NCBI GenBank assembly: GCA_018257865.1
Contig: JAEUBA010000020.1
Coordinates: forward strand, 62,001-126,000
Origin: Stereocaulon alpinum
Taxonomy: Eukaryota; Ascomycota; Lecanoromycetes; Lecanorales; Stereocaulaceae
Reading direction: 5' to 3'
Length of the DNA stretch: 64,000 nt
Both the position numbers and the translations under genes were made by a program. This document shows, in pieces, positions 23,097 to 33,715 of the stretch. The stretch's first letter is position 1. Each line of letters starts with the position of its first letter. The notes under the pieces are model-generated. The model searched no databases, was not told the origin of the DNA, and saw nothing but the letters and a program-made list of their open reading frames with translations.

Positions 23097-23888
23097 ATGG
23101 CTCCCGCGAGCAACGATGAACAGTTTAAATTTTTAATAAGCTGCATTAGGTATAGCTGCAATGGGAAAGTAAGTGAAATCCATCTCGTCACCTTGCGCAC
23201 CTGGCTGACCCGAGCTCAGGTAGATTTCGAGGCTGTTCGAATGGAGTGTGACATCTGTTCCAAGGGCGCCGCGTACGTCTCAAGCGTTGAAGAATCCTCT
23301 CCACCACAGAATCCTAATTGCTTTCATAGTGCCAAGCGGTACGAACGGATGATGAAGGCACATGGCATCTACCAGACAAATTCAACGATAGCCGACACTT
23401 CCATCTCTTCCAGCAAAACGAAGACCGCTTCAGTCCCAGGCACATCGAATTCAACGGCCCCCATATCCAGTAAAAAGAGAAAGCATGCGCAATTTGTGGA
23501 AACGAGCACAAACACGGATGACGATGAAGGTCTTAGCAAAGCTAAGTCCGAGCCTTCGATCAAGAAGATTAAGGGTGAGACCCTCAAAGAGGAACCAAAT
23601 AACCAGCAAGCGTGCCGCGATACCCCCGATGTCCAGCAGCTACCAGTTCACCCGGAGGCTTTCACGTCTGTCAAAGAAGAGACTTCTATCAAGTCCGCCA
23701 CAGACCTCGGTGACGACGATGATTCCGCAACATTCCGCGATTTTCTTTCATTCGGTGCGTTTGGCGGACAAGATGCAGACTTGGGGGGCATGTTCGATGC
23801 GAGGACTAGTCTGGACGAGAAGCCTGCCAAGAACACTGTGCCGGAAAGCAAGAGCGTGGTGCCAGCAAGCATCGTCATTACTGAGTAG
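23097..23888 (+). CDS. Myb/SANT-like domain protein with SUMO-type sites (cluster member 8)
   Basis: Exons 23097-23168, 23220-23272 and 23330-23888 give 227 aa. The domain is SNDEQFKFLISCIRYSCNGK, VDFEAVRMECDICSKGAA, AKRYERMMKAHGI. As far as I recall this pattern is a conserved Pezizomycotina family. Both introns (51 and 57 nt) are multiples of three without in-frame stops, so unspliced RNA would still give a full-length frame with two insertions. The alignment favours splicing because the insertions would break the helices. The first intron is in phase 0 before VDFEAV, matching members 4, 6 and 7. The tail has SSKKRKHAQF (nuclear-signal-like), then IKGE, LKEE and VKEE psi-K-x-E sites, and an acidic C-terminus. 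Likely nuclear. Confidence 0.78.
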   Translation: MAPASNDEQFKFLISCIRYSCNGKVSEIHLVTLRTWLTRAQVDFEAVRMECDICSKGAAYVSSVEESSPPQNPNCFHSAKRYERMMKAHGIYQTNSTIADTSISSSKTKTASVPGTSNSTAPISSKKRKHAQFVETSTNTDDDEGLSKAKSEPSIKKIKGETLKEEPNNQQACRDTPDVQQLPVHPEAFTSVKEETSIKSATDLGDDDDSATFRDFLSFGAFGGQDADLGGMFDARTSLDEKPAKNTVPESKSVVPASIVITE

Positions 23889-25989
23889 CTGCGGTCAGGT
23901 GTCACTTCGTGAATTGACCAGTAAGTGTCGTCGTGGACACCATTCCCTGTTCCAACGGCGGTTAACGTCCTCGCATCTATTGTGACTCCGTTCGCCTTTC
24001 CGCTGTACTCCCTGTGGTGGTTCTAGTATTGTGAATAGCGTGTATCTAGCTGGGCGTGCCATTATGTGGTAGTCTCCTCCGCACAGGTCTTCTTCCCTAG
24101 GTTGAGGTGAAAGATATCCTCTGAGAATATCCATTGCGAAGACCATGGCCGCCTGCCCATCTGTACTTCTTAACGTAATTGTTTTCTCTAGAAAAGAAAA
24201 GATCTGCTCAAGGACGAGTATACGTGGGCTCGTCAAGCGTACGAAACACAGTCCGTACAAGGGCATGTTCCCACACGTTATGATGTACAAAGGTAGCCTT
24301 TCCACTAAGTCCGTGGAGGGCGTCCGCTCCCGAAATATGTCAAGAGGACGGTGTAGTCATGGTGCTCTCTTCTATGCCTTGCGTTTGACCCCAGATGTGA
24401 AGAGCGCATGTCACCATAGCACAGTGCGCCAGATATAGCATTTTCCTCAAACTCCTTCCCCAATCTCTGTCAGTACAAAAGTCAAACTTTCGAGGGCAAG
24501 AGTCAACTTTTTCTAAAGATTACACTTTGAGCTGCGCGGTCCGTTTCCAGCTGTGCAGAATCTGCCTCGATCTCCAACGCCTTCGGACGCGCCTTGGGTC
24601 AGCGGATGACATTGGTATCCAAGGCTATCGATTTGGGCTTACCTTTGCTGAAGAGGGTCTGTAGCTATTGCACCCTTTTTTGCTAAGTCTTTCAATACAC
24701 GCACGCATCTTTCGCAGTGGTTTGATGATTGTGAGAGGGCAAGGGAAATCTCCGGTTGATCTCCGGAGGTTCCACTGCAGGAGGTCTACCTACGCTTAAT
24801 CCGGCTAAGGCGTCTTAGGCGTCTGCAGCTCCATACAGCCTCTATTATTATTGTTAGAGTTTGCTGTGGTAAGTCGAAAATTATGACAGATGCTGTGAGT
24901 ACCAAGACAACCATATCGTTATACCCAGCAACTCCAGCAGCGGAGCGTCAATCGTTCACCAGGCGACTAAAGGGGTAAGACTAGCCGGCCGTATAAGTCC
25001 TGCCATTCACTCGAGAGGCGGAGTACAAATGTCCTCTTATCGTTCCACTTCCTGCTTCAACACTTTCCCTCCCACATCCTCCGCTTCGCTCTCGAATCTT
25101 AACAATTCCAGTAAGTGCATTACTTCTTCTTTTGCCTCTTCATCGACAACCCCCTTTGTCCAGTCAGACGACAAGCCAGTCCCACAAGCCCGCAACAGCT
25201 GCGAGAGTGATCTTCCAGCTTGATTGTGAGCTTGAGGGTGAGCTCAGGCTCCTCTTCCTCTGCACTCCCCTTTACCTCCATCGTTGCAAGAGTAGTTGAC
25301 GATTTGTGAGATCTATCTAGCTGCTTCAGCAAGATCTTCTACAGCTCGCTGCCTACAACAGAACGTACAGAACGTGTGAGGCAGCTCATCGTTCCGATCG
25401 TGAGCTTTAGCGTCAGCCATCACCCTCTACGTTCTCCTCCCTTCCTACATTTTCCCTTCCTTCTACCTCAACTGTGCAGCACCAGCTCAACAATTTTGCC
25501 TGGCTGGATCATCAAGAGTCTTCGAGAAGCTTTTGTATGAAACAGCCAACAGGTTGTTCAGTTGTGGTTTTCCACTCCAAATGTGAGCTTGAGCACACAT
25601 TGGGCTCACAGCTTGCTGCGATAATACTCCTTTGTCGTCCAAGCATCGGTGCAACACTATACTGGCCTCTGTCCCCCTACATCCAGTGGCACAAAGCACT
25701 GCAACTTCTCAAAACAAGCAAAACAGAGGCTTGAACCAGCTCCTGTTCCGACCGTGGGCTTGAGTCTCAGCATCCACACACCTATTAAATCTCCTTTCTA
25801 GCTTTAACGTTTCTCGTTCCTGAGCCCCATCATCCCTTTTCGTCATACCCTCGATCGATTTTTCTTACGTGTAAAGATATACTGTCATCGAAAGTGGAAT
25901 CTTTGAGTGATGCTGACCATCCTTCTATCGAACAGACGATTGACCGGACCAATAACAACTCCAGACGCAAACCACGTCGACTGTTCAGG
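23889..25989. other. Long upstream region of cluster member 9
   Basis: 2.1 kb between members 8 and 9. The first kilobase shows nothing. From 25040 on it is pyrimidine-rich and contains a degenerate tandem repeat of about 175 bp (separate entry) with splice-donor-like words. The frame of member 9 stays open upstream of its assumed ATG to about 25790, so further 5' exons are possible. Confidence 0.4.
25050..25800 (+). repeat. Degenerate ~175-bp tandem repeat with donor-like motifs
   Basis: The word GTGAGCTT (or GTGGGCTT) recurs at 25226, 25400, 25583 and 25754, spacings 174, 183 and 171. Each is followed by a similar pyrimidine-rich tract, and the second and fourth are preceded by GTTCCGA. 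Each occurrence matches a GT splice donor, so the unit may be an exon plus an intron. The copies are strongly diverged, and no phase-consistent mRNA through all of them could be built. Confidence 0.45.
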
Positions 25990-26937
25990 ATGTCGCCAAA
26001 TACTCCAGCGACAACTCCGGTCAAGAAGACCATGACCTGGAATGGTAAGCGTATCTGCTAAGTCGTACCACGTGCTTCAAACAGTCTTTCATTCTATCTG
26101 AAAGTTCGCCATCTGTGGATGAATCACAGCTCTTATGCATTGTATCATTTTGCTAGGACTGGTTCTATTTCACGTTCCACCTTCTTAACCCAGACCTCAA
26201 TTGCAAGACCTTCTATTTGCTAATAATGGCGTCTGCACAGAACAAACCGACAAGCAGCTCCTGATGGCCATCATGGCTCAACTTGACTACAAGTACGACT
26301 CTGCTCTTGTCGCCGCCAAGGCAAGTTCTGATTTGTCCACCGTTATTCGTGTTCTACTAACATTCTACAATCAGTTCGGACCTTGGTGCACTCCCCGTGC
26401 TGTCGAAGAGCGCGTGAAGAGGCTTAAGAAGCAGGCAAAGGCCGAAAACCACCCGACTTCCCCTTTGTGCCCTGGTCAGTCAACCAAGACGGAAGCAAAG
26501 ATGCAAGCACTGCGCGCTGCGGACATCGAGGCCTTCCACAATCACTCCGCTGAGAAGCAAACAGCGACCCAAGCTGCCGTTACCACCGCCGCCGAGACGA
26601 CCCCGACCAAAGCCTCCAAAGCTACTGCTACTAAAGCAACTCCTGCCTCCCGTGCTAAGAAGGGCACCGCTACTCGGGTCAAAAAAGGAAAAGGCAAAGC
26701 TGTCGACGTCGCTGACGAGGACGAGCCTATGGCTGAGTCCTCTGATGCTGCCGTGTCCAGCGCCATGGTACGTTGCAAACACGCATTTGCGATTAAGAAG
26801 ATAAACTAACAACATCGACACAGAAGCGCGAATTCAGCGACGACACCGAGGGAGCCGGTTCCGATGGCGCCACCATCTCTACCAAGAAAGTTCGCGAGTA
26901 TGTGGATGCCGTCGACCAGAGCCCATTCCTCGCTTAG
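25990..26937 (+). CDS. Small Myb/SANT-like domain protein (cluster member 9)
   Basis: Exons 25990-26044, 26241-26320, 26375-26767 and 26824-26937 join in frame (213 aa). The domain is MTWNEQTDKQLLMAIMAQLD, YKYDSALVAAK, FGPWCTPRAVEERVKRLKKQ. The second intron (26321-26374) uses a GC donor (AAG|GCAAGT) with a CTAAC branch-like site; it is 54 nt and stop-free, so the frame also survives without splicing. The tail is Ala/Thr/Lys-rich, with TPTKASKATATKATPASRAKK and RVKKGKGKA, resembling a linker-histone-type basic tail, then an acidic segment. No psi-K-x-E site. The start is uncertain because the frame is open for about 200 bases upstream. Confidence 0.74.
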
Positions 26938-29378
26938 CTGTCCATCGTGATCGATATCAAGCCTCGACAACATAACAGCGGATTCTCTTGTACGCTCGCC
27001 TCTCCTCTCTTGACAGCGACCTGGCTTTCGAAATCGACCCTTGGGCTCTGGCAATAGCGCATGGGTGCGCTCATTCATAGTGGTTAAGGAAAGTAAGATA
27101 CGTGACTTGATGGACGTGGTTTTCAAGAGACAGGGCAGGATATGCTGGCTACACAATGATGGCGAAGCGCAATAGCTTTCGATAGCTATCTACATAGCTT
27201 GAGAATGCAATAGATTCGCCTTTGCAAATATGCTGTGCCTTTGTCGTGACATCTTTACTGCCTACCACTCTGCCTCCACCCTTTGCTATGCACTTCTCGC
27301 TTTCTAATTGGCTATTGAAGTGCCCACGCGCGTCGATATGTTGATGTAATCTACCTTCCGACCGTGCACTTCCCTCGTAAAAGGTCATGCCGTGCTAATG
27401 CTCCGCTCTCGTAGATGGTCCACCAGGGGTCACCCTTGTGTAGTCTATTGATACAAGCTCGAGAGACAAGATTGTCGCAACATCTCTGGTACCTGCTGCT
27501 AGACGTGCACACCCGAAAGGCTACGCTGTAACAGTCCATCCTACGCCTCTGACTCCTTGACGGACTAACTGTTTCCATCAGGTCGACAAGACTGTAGACG
27601 CTCCCCATTTTTTTTTGGGTAGCACGTGTTCCATTGCATCTCCAAAAGGAATATTACTGTCTATCCGCTCGCTCTAATTGGTCTTCAGGAGTTGTCCTTC
27701 CTCGGAGCGAATTGTCTACAAGCTTCATGCAAGCATGACGATTTTCTGCTAGTACCATTCAATTGTGAGAATCTATGCTCTAGTAGCTCGCCCTTCAATC
27801 CCTGCCACACGTAGCGCCCTCAACGTTGCCCCAGAGTATGCTTCGCACAACGCTTCAACCCCCACGCTATACTCTTTTCACTATAACGAATCTAATAATC
27901 GTGCATACTACTGCCCCGCATCCGGACTATTTGATGTCCCAACCGATAATGTTGTTACACCATACAGACCGCAACTTTACTCAAAGGCCTTGCAACTACC
28001 GAAGCAGTATCCATAACTTACGTATCCACTTTCTCGTATAGGCTGCAATCATGCCCAAGTGGATCGTGATACTATAGCTCCACAATAATCGAAACTCACC
28101 GTCTGAACAAGGGGCGAGGGTCCAGGAGCAAGCACACGGTCACGTTTTCCTAGCCAATGAAGCAGCGTCCATTAAGGGACAGGATTTGTTCCTTCACAAC
28201 CACTAGGATCGTACGATCTTATCTGCCTAAGTAGCGATCGGTGCACCTGAGACTATTGGCTACACTGACCTTCACGTGCCTGCTGCCCTCCAATCACTCC
28301 GTAGCTTGATGAGGGGGGCTAGTCGTTGCTTTTGCCTCTCGGGACGGAAGAGCCGTCCTTCTTTGATGTCCTGACCCTTTCTACGTCACTACCTTGTAGG
28401 CTTAGGCGCTTAGGGAGCACAGGACATACAACAACTGGAAGCTTCTGTCATAATTGGAGAACATCGGTGTCGTACGATCTCCTTAGCATTGTGACCGCTT
28501 CATGTGGGAATAATGTCTTCGGCCTTGCGTGATCAAGAAGTAGATAATCTCTATTGATCCGTAAATCGGATGGGAACTTCCTAGGAGGGTTCATGCATCC
28601 CAGTAGTGTGAAAGTCGATCGATAGAGCCGCTCGCCCGTTGTATCACCTTCAAAAGCCGCCTCGTATAGTAACAGTAGTAGCAGATTCGGGCTGCCGAAA
28701 ACTCTCTCAAGCCCCCTCTTTACGTTCCGATCCCCCAACCCTCCACCGCCACGATCTTGCGCTGTGAATGAGAGGATTTGGAATAATGGTTGGGTTAGGA
28801 TCGCGGGAACCTTGGGCAACGGAGGCGAATAGCGGAGTGAATGCACTTTCTGGTTGATCATAGGTAGATACGCATTGCTGAATGAAGGAAGCCTTTCGTC
28901 AGACCTTCCTCTCCCGTCCGAAGTCTTCACTTGTTCGTAGAGACGGCTCGACCAATTGAGTTGCACAAATTATGGATATTTATACATATCCAACGTCTTC
29001 GACCTCAGCTTTTCTTCTCTCTGATATTACATCTTCTGGAAAGCAACTCAACTCACTCCAATATCACTACCATTACACCAAGCATCAGCTCACCACGGTA
29101 TTAGAACAAGGTACGTACCAAAATGTCTCAGTTCACAGCGATGTTGGTGCCAAATCCCTGGAGCTGCTGTGCCCTCACTAGCCTGGCCAAGATGGTCATC
29201 ACAGTCCGGCGATGATGTGCACAGGACCTTAACCGAGGTCCGAGATCACTACGCAGCCGGCCCTTTGTTGTGATTCTTCTTACACAGTATCACACTGGCT
29301 ATACACCCCGTCCTCTATCGTGCTGTCGACTTTTGTATCACTGGAATAGTTTGCGTTGTTCCCTCAACAGTATGGCAG
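26938..29378. other. Intergenic between cluster members 9 and 10
   Basis: 2.4 kb with no supportable gene. A possible far-upstream start for member 10 is the ATG at 28972 (MDIYTYPTSSTSAF), but the exons linking it to 29379 could not be settled. A minus-strand frame at 28448-28966 was considered and rejected. Confidence 0.35.
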
Positions 29379-30276
29379 CGCCTCGCCCAACCTGTTGGGT
29401 ACGAGACTCCCCTTGGGCTGCACGGACAGAACTCCCATTTCTTTTCACCTCTTGACGTTTGCTTTGCTGTATGACACATCATTTGGCTAATTTGCACAAC
29501 AGTTCGGGCCCGCGCAGGAAGAATTCCAGCCTCAGGATCTGTTTCCACCAAGCCTGAGCGATAACTTCTCTGGAAGTGGACTTGCCGTCAGCAATTTGCC
29601 TTTATTGTTCATTATGAGAGTCGCTAACGCCTCTCATAGTCCTACAACCCAAGAACCACGGTTAACCCTAACGATCTTTTCTTTGCAGACCCAGGAATAA
29701 GCCCCTCCACAGCTGCAATTGCGGTACGTACTTTCCTTCCTTGTTCATCGCGCATCATGCTGACCTCTTTCAAAGACATCAAGCCCTGTGCTAGTCGATA
29801 GTCCAGAGCAAAATCTCGACATAACCCTATCACAGCCTAGTGTTAGGTCTCAAGTGAAACCTCTGGCGGTTAGCAATTTTCCTCGTGTTGATCGTAGACC
29901 CTACTGATCCCTTCCGAAGAACTCCGCTCTTGTAACGAACTTCACTGACCGAAACGACATCAACTCCTCCGACATCTTGTCCCAGGTACGGTGTGCGCCC
30001 GTATTGATGAGGGACTTCGCTGACTTCGCTGAAGCCGTACCCAGCCGGACAAAACCGTGCTGGGCTAACGAACAGTGACTTGGAACAAGCTGCAATTGCG
30101 GTAGGCTCCTTTCTTCGTCGTTTTGATTGTGACTTTTGCTAACGACTGCCGTAGCTTCACAAAGCCCGAGTGGGCTCGACTGTAACTGACAAGGCCAGTT
30201 CTCAGATCACTGTAGCTCAGGTGAATTCCTCATCTTCCCTTGTATTGCATACATTGCTGACCTGAACGCGCGGAAG
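29379..30276 (+). other. Array of seven phase-0 mini-exons upstream of cluster member 10
   Basis: Candidate exons 29379-29456, 29503-29586, 29640-29723, 29776-29868, 29920-29985, 30035-30100 and 30155-30220 are 66-93 nt each. All are open, all begin and end in phase 0, and they are separated by GT-AG introns of 46-56 nt with CTAAC/CTGAC-like branch sites. They connect in phase to the exon at 30277 that carries the family start of member 10, adding about 180 residues. Introns of alternate units resemble each other (GTYAGCAATTTKCCT starts at 29587 and 29869; CTGACCT-type ends at 29761 and 30258), and two exons end in the same GCTGCAATTGCG. This suggests a tandemly amplified exon-intron unit. 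The true 5' end and the expression are unknown. Confidence 0.5.
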
Positions 30277-30306
30277 GCCTCCACTTCGGACGCACGTAAG
30301 AAAACC

Positions 30307-31979
30307 ATGGCCAAGCAGCGTGCCCCACGTCCCGAAAAGCGTCATCTTGTCCGTTGGTCTGGTAAGTCTCAACTCTTGTTATGATCATGCACCGCTGCTT
30401 TACCCTATCCAAAGCTCACAGTCTTCTAGACGAATTGGACAAGAAGCTACTCTTGACCATCCAGTCCGAATGCAATAAGCAATATATTCCGCTCCCGTGG
30501 GATGCAATCGGGAAGACAATGGGAGAGCACATATCGGGCGGCGCTGTGATTCAGCATCTGGCAAAGCTACGTACTCGTGAGTCCACTGACAATACCCAAG
30601 GTGTTCGTTATTGACCCATGTTAGGTATGGTAAATCAAGGTCTCGATGTTCCCCCTCCTCTTCGTCGTGGCGGCGGCCTCAGCAATTCCGCTAGCCTAAA
30701 GACTTCGAGTAATATCACTCCCAGCAAGCGTGTGACAGCTCGTGTGGCCACGACCAAATCGGGTAGGGGAAAGAAAGTCGTAATTGAAACATCGGACGAC
30801 GACGATTATTGTTCCGGTTCCGATGCCGAGTATGGCGAGCCTAGAGCAAAGCGTACCAAGACAACTCCAAAAGGGAAGGGTCGTAGGAAGGTTGAAGACT
30901 CTGAGGACGAAGTTGATACTCCGACTAAGCGCGGCAAGCTGCGTCAGGGATCCGGTGGAGAGAGCAAACTGCCTGGAAAAGGATCTGAGGAAGGGGCCGC
31001 TTCGGGGGACGATGCTCAGCAAGATGGCGAAGAGATGGTGGCCGCTGGAGCTGCGTTCTTATCTTTGGTTGATGCTTCTCCTGGAAAGGACCAGACGGGG
31101 CCTGAGTGTGTCCAGAAAGCTAAGAGCTTGGTCGTCACATTGCCATTCGCTAAGCAGATCAAAGACACTGTCAAGAGCGAGGAGGCCAATTCTACTAAAG
31201 ATGGCGATAGCAAAGCGACCCATGATGATCCGAACGAAGCAAGCTCAGACCATGCCATGGCGCACATGGGAGGACTCCCCGTCCAGACAGATGTTACCTT
31301 TGCTCACACGGCCTCACCTTATGATACCGCTTCATATGGTAGTCATCATAATGGCCATGTTATGTTTCCGCCCAACATTCACCAGCACATTCAATCAGAC
31401 ATGACACATCTCGGGCAAGATCTGTTTTCGCCTGGTCCTCACCCCGACGACAATCATTTCGGCAGCATGATACACGACCAGCATACGCAGTATCCGGCTG
31501 GATTCGAGGACTTCAGCGGAGTGAATCATGGACGCGGTGACCTCCCCACCATTCCAAACCTCTGGCAAGGTCCGGAATTAGCTGTCTACAACGACAATAA
31601 TATTTCCGCACACTTTGAAGACGCATGGGAAGTAGCACCAAGTCCCCATTTTCCGAGTTCCTTCCACGGGCACTCATCGTCAATCCCTCAATATTCGACC
31701 GCATTTCATGGGCACTCGAACCCGAGTCGCCCTCACATTGTGACTACAGTCCCAGATATCATCTACCCCCACGTGACTCCAGTGGGCGGCGACTACTCCT
31801 CGGCAGGTGGATCCACCATTAACATGACTCCCTCTTCCGACGAGGCAGGCTACACCCACGATTCTTGGCCAGTGCAGAATAGTATGCCAGGCGAAGGCTT
31901 TGGAGTGAACCACGAGACTGATGATGTGTTCGCCACCGTTGGTAGTCAAGACGAGTATGATCATGAATACAGCGGTTGA
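30307..31979 (+). CDS. Large Myb/SANT-like domain protein (cluster member 10)
   Basis: From the ATG at 30307 (ACCATGGCC context), exons 30307-30361, 30430-30576 and 30625-31979 give 518 aa, much longer than the other members. The domain is VRWSDELDKKLLLTIQSECN, KQYIPLPWDAIGKTMGEH, then ISGGAVIQHLAKLRTR. A long disordered region follows with basic patches (KRTKTTPKGKGRRK), acidic stretches and TVKSEEANS (psi-K-x-E), then a His/Asn/Pro-rich C-terminal half (NIHQHIQSDM and FHGHSS repeats) resembling transcription-activation regions. In-frame mini-exons upstream (29379-30276) may extend the N-terminus, so the ATG chosen is the domain-proximal one. Probable chromatin or transcription protein by fold and composition. 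Confidence 0.72.
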
Positions 31980-33715
31980 CTCCGAAGTTCGAGGACAGAG
32001 GACCGAAGACACGATAATTTCCAGAGCGACAGTCCTTTCTTTTTTCTCTTGCGTGATTTCTTCGATAACTTTTTCAGAACGTGGCAGGTGCAGTGATTAC
32101 CCTGGAGCCTTCCCCTGAGGAAACTCAATTCACAACATATTTTCTTCCTTTTCGAGACACAACGGTCGGCTTCTGGCGGCGACATCTCAGTGCATTTCCT
32201 TTTTTCGGATAGAAGCTGAATGGCGGGTTGGCTCCGGTCGTACACGTCGGAAAATGCTCTAATTCGCGTTAGCATGACCAGATGGGTGGATGACACAACT
32301 TAGCGGCAGACTTAACGGCAGATTAGACAGACTCACATACATGCATGTTTCCTCAATTCAGAAATATCAATAGACAAAACTGTTTCCTGATCGTGTTGAG
32401 GCTTTGATGTAGTGGTGAATTGTTTCGCTCACTTCTTCGTACTCGGGTTGCGAGGTAGCACTGGGAGGAAAGTCATCTCAACTCACCTTGTTAGTATTAC
32501 AGCCCCGCGTCTTCATGGGAATCATACTTAAACACTGTCCCAATCTTGACGCCTATCCAAGGAACGTAATTGTTCTGTTTTGTTTCAGAAAGGTAGTCAC
32601 TCAATGCCGAATGTTAATCTGCTGAACAAATTCCCTGAATTTGACAATAGGTTTAGGGATGCAATTAGGCCAGCTTTGCGTCAAATCCTGGCCACGTCAG
32701 GATTATTTGCTGTCTTCGGCGGTGCCTCCCTACTGCACCAATGTCCTTGTGGGAATCAAACCCTTTCAAATTGGGCGCTTTTGGGCATCGATGCATCGCT
32801 GAAGAAAGTTTTGTACTCCGGCAATTTGTGCCAACGAAGATTAGGGGAGGGCGGAAGAAGGACATTGGTAAGGAAATAACATGCCCTTCACTTAGCCCAG
32901 ATATTCTTTGCAAAGACCGGCCAATAACATCAATATTTGTGAGCTTACCTCGTGAAGGCGATTTGCCACCAGGATCAATTCCCTCTGACTGAGGAGCTTG
33001 TGACTCAGGCGGCGTCACTCTTGCTATATATCCTTCACGGCTTCGAGCCTACTGTGCAGTCCTAGCAGGTCTATGGGCTAACGATAGGTGTCCTGAAGCA
33101 TGATTGGATACACAGCAGCAGGGCAAGCTTGATCACAGCTATTGATATGGGGCGATTTCTGCACAAGAAGTACAATGCCTTTCATAGCTAGGAGACATAG
33201 GATACACGCAATATTTGAATACCTACTCTCACAGACATCTTCTCAGGACTAGCATGCGAGAGAGATATAAGTGACGTTCCAATAAAATTCTATGTGTCTT
33301 AAAGGGAGGTTACGCATGTGATCAACCCACATCTCAGAGCTCTCCGTCCAAGTCCTTCTTCATAAGTGCCTTAGGCGGGCTTGGAGGCCGGAATCAGTCT
33401 TCCACGCTCGCATAGGGTTTGATTTGACCTGATAAGCACTATAGGATAATAGACCTCACTGCAAAGCTATAGCATACATGAGAGAAGGTCGAAGATGGGT
33501 AAAAAGAAAACGGAGAAGAGTGAGATGTTGGAGCTAATGAGGCAGGAACTTGCCGGAACTAACTTATGGGAGCTAAACCCAATCAGATAGAACATCTCGA
33601 AAATTCCATATTTCGCTGTCTTTTTCTGTTCAGTGCTTGTCCCCCATCTCAAATCCACCGTCTCCTACGCATTTAGGACATTCTTTGTAGAGGGCCCCAG
33701 TCTTCCACTAAAGCT
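31980..33715. other. Intergenic between the SANT-like cluster and HSP60
   Basis: 1.7 kb marking the right border of the cluster. Short frames at 32580-33018 have no domain or supporting signal. The last 150 bases hold the HSP60 promoter. Confidence 0.4.
33599..33606 (+). promoter_or_regulatory. Heat-shock-element-like inverted GAA/TTC
   Basis: GAAAATTC fits the nGAAnnTTCn core of a heat shock element, 110 bp before the HSP60 start. Further GGAAC words lie at 33545 and 33555, but the usual three-unit spacing is not exact. Confidence 0.3.

Noticed and set aside
28448..28966. Minus-strand frame of 172 codons
   Set aside because: Longest orphan frame in the gap, but no recognisable fold, and low-complexity Leu and Gly runs. 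It could be real if transcribed, but the sequence does not support it.
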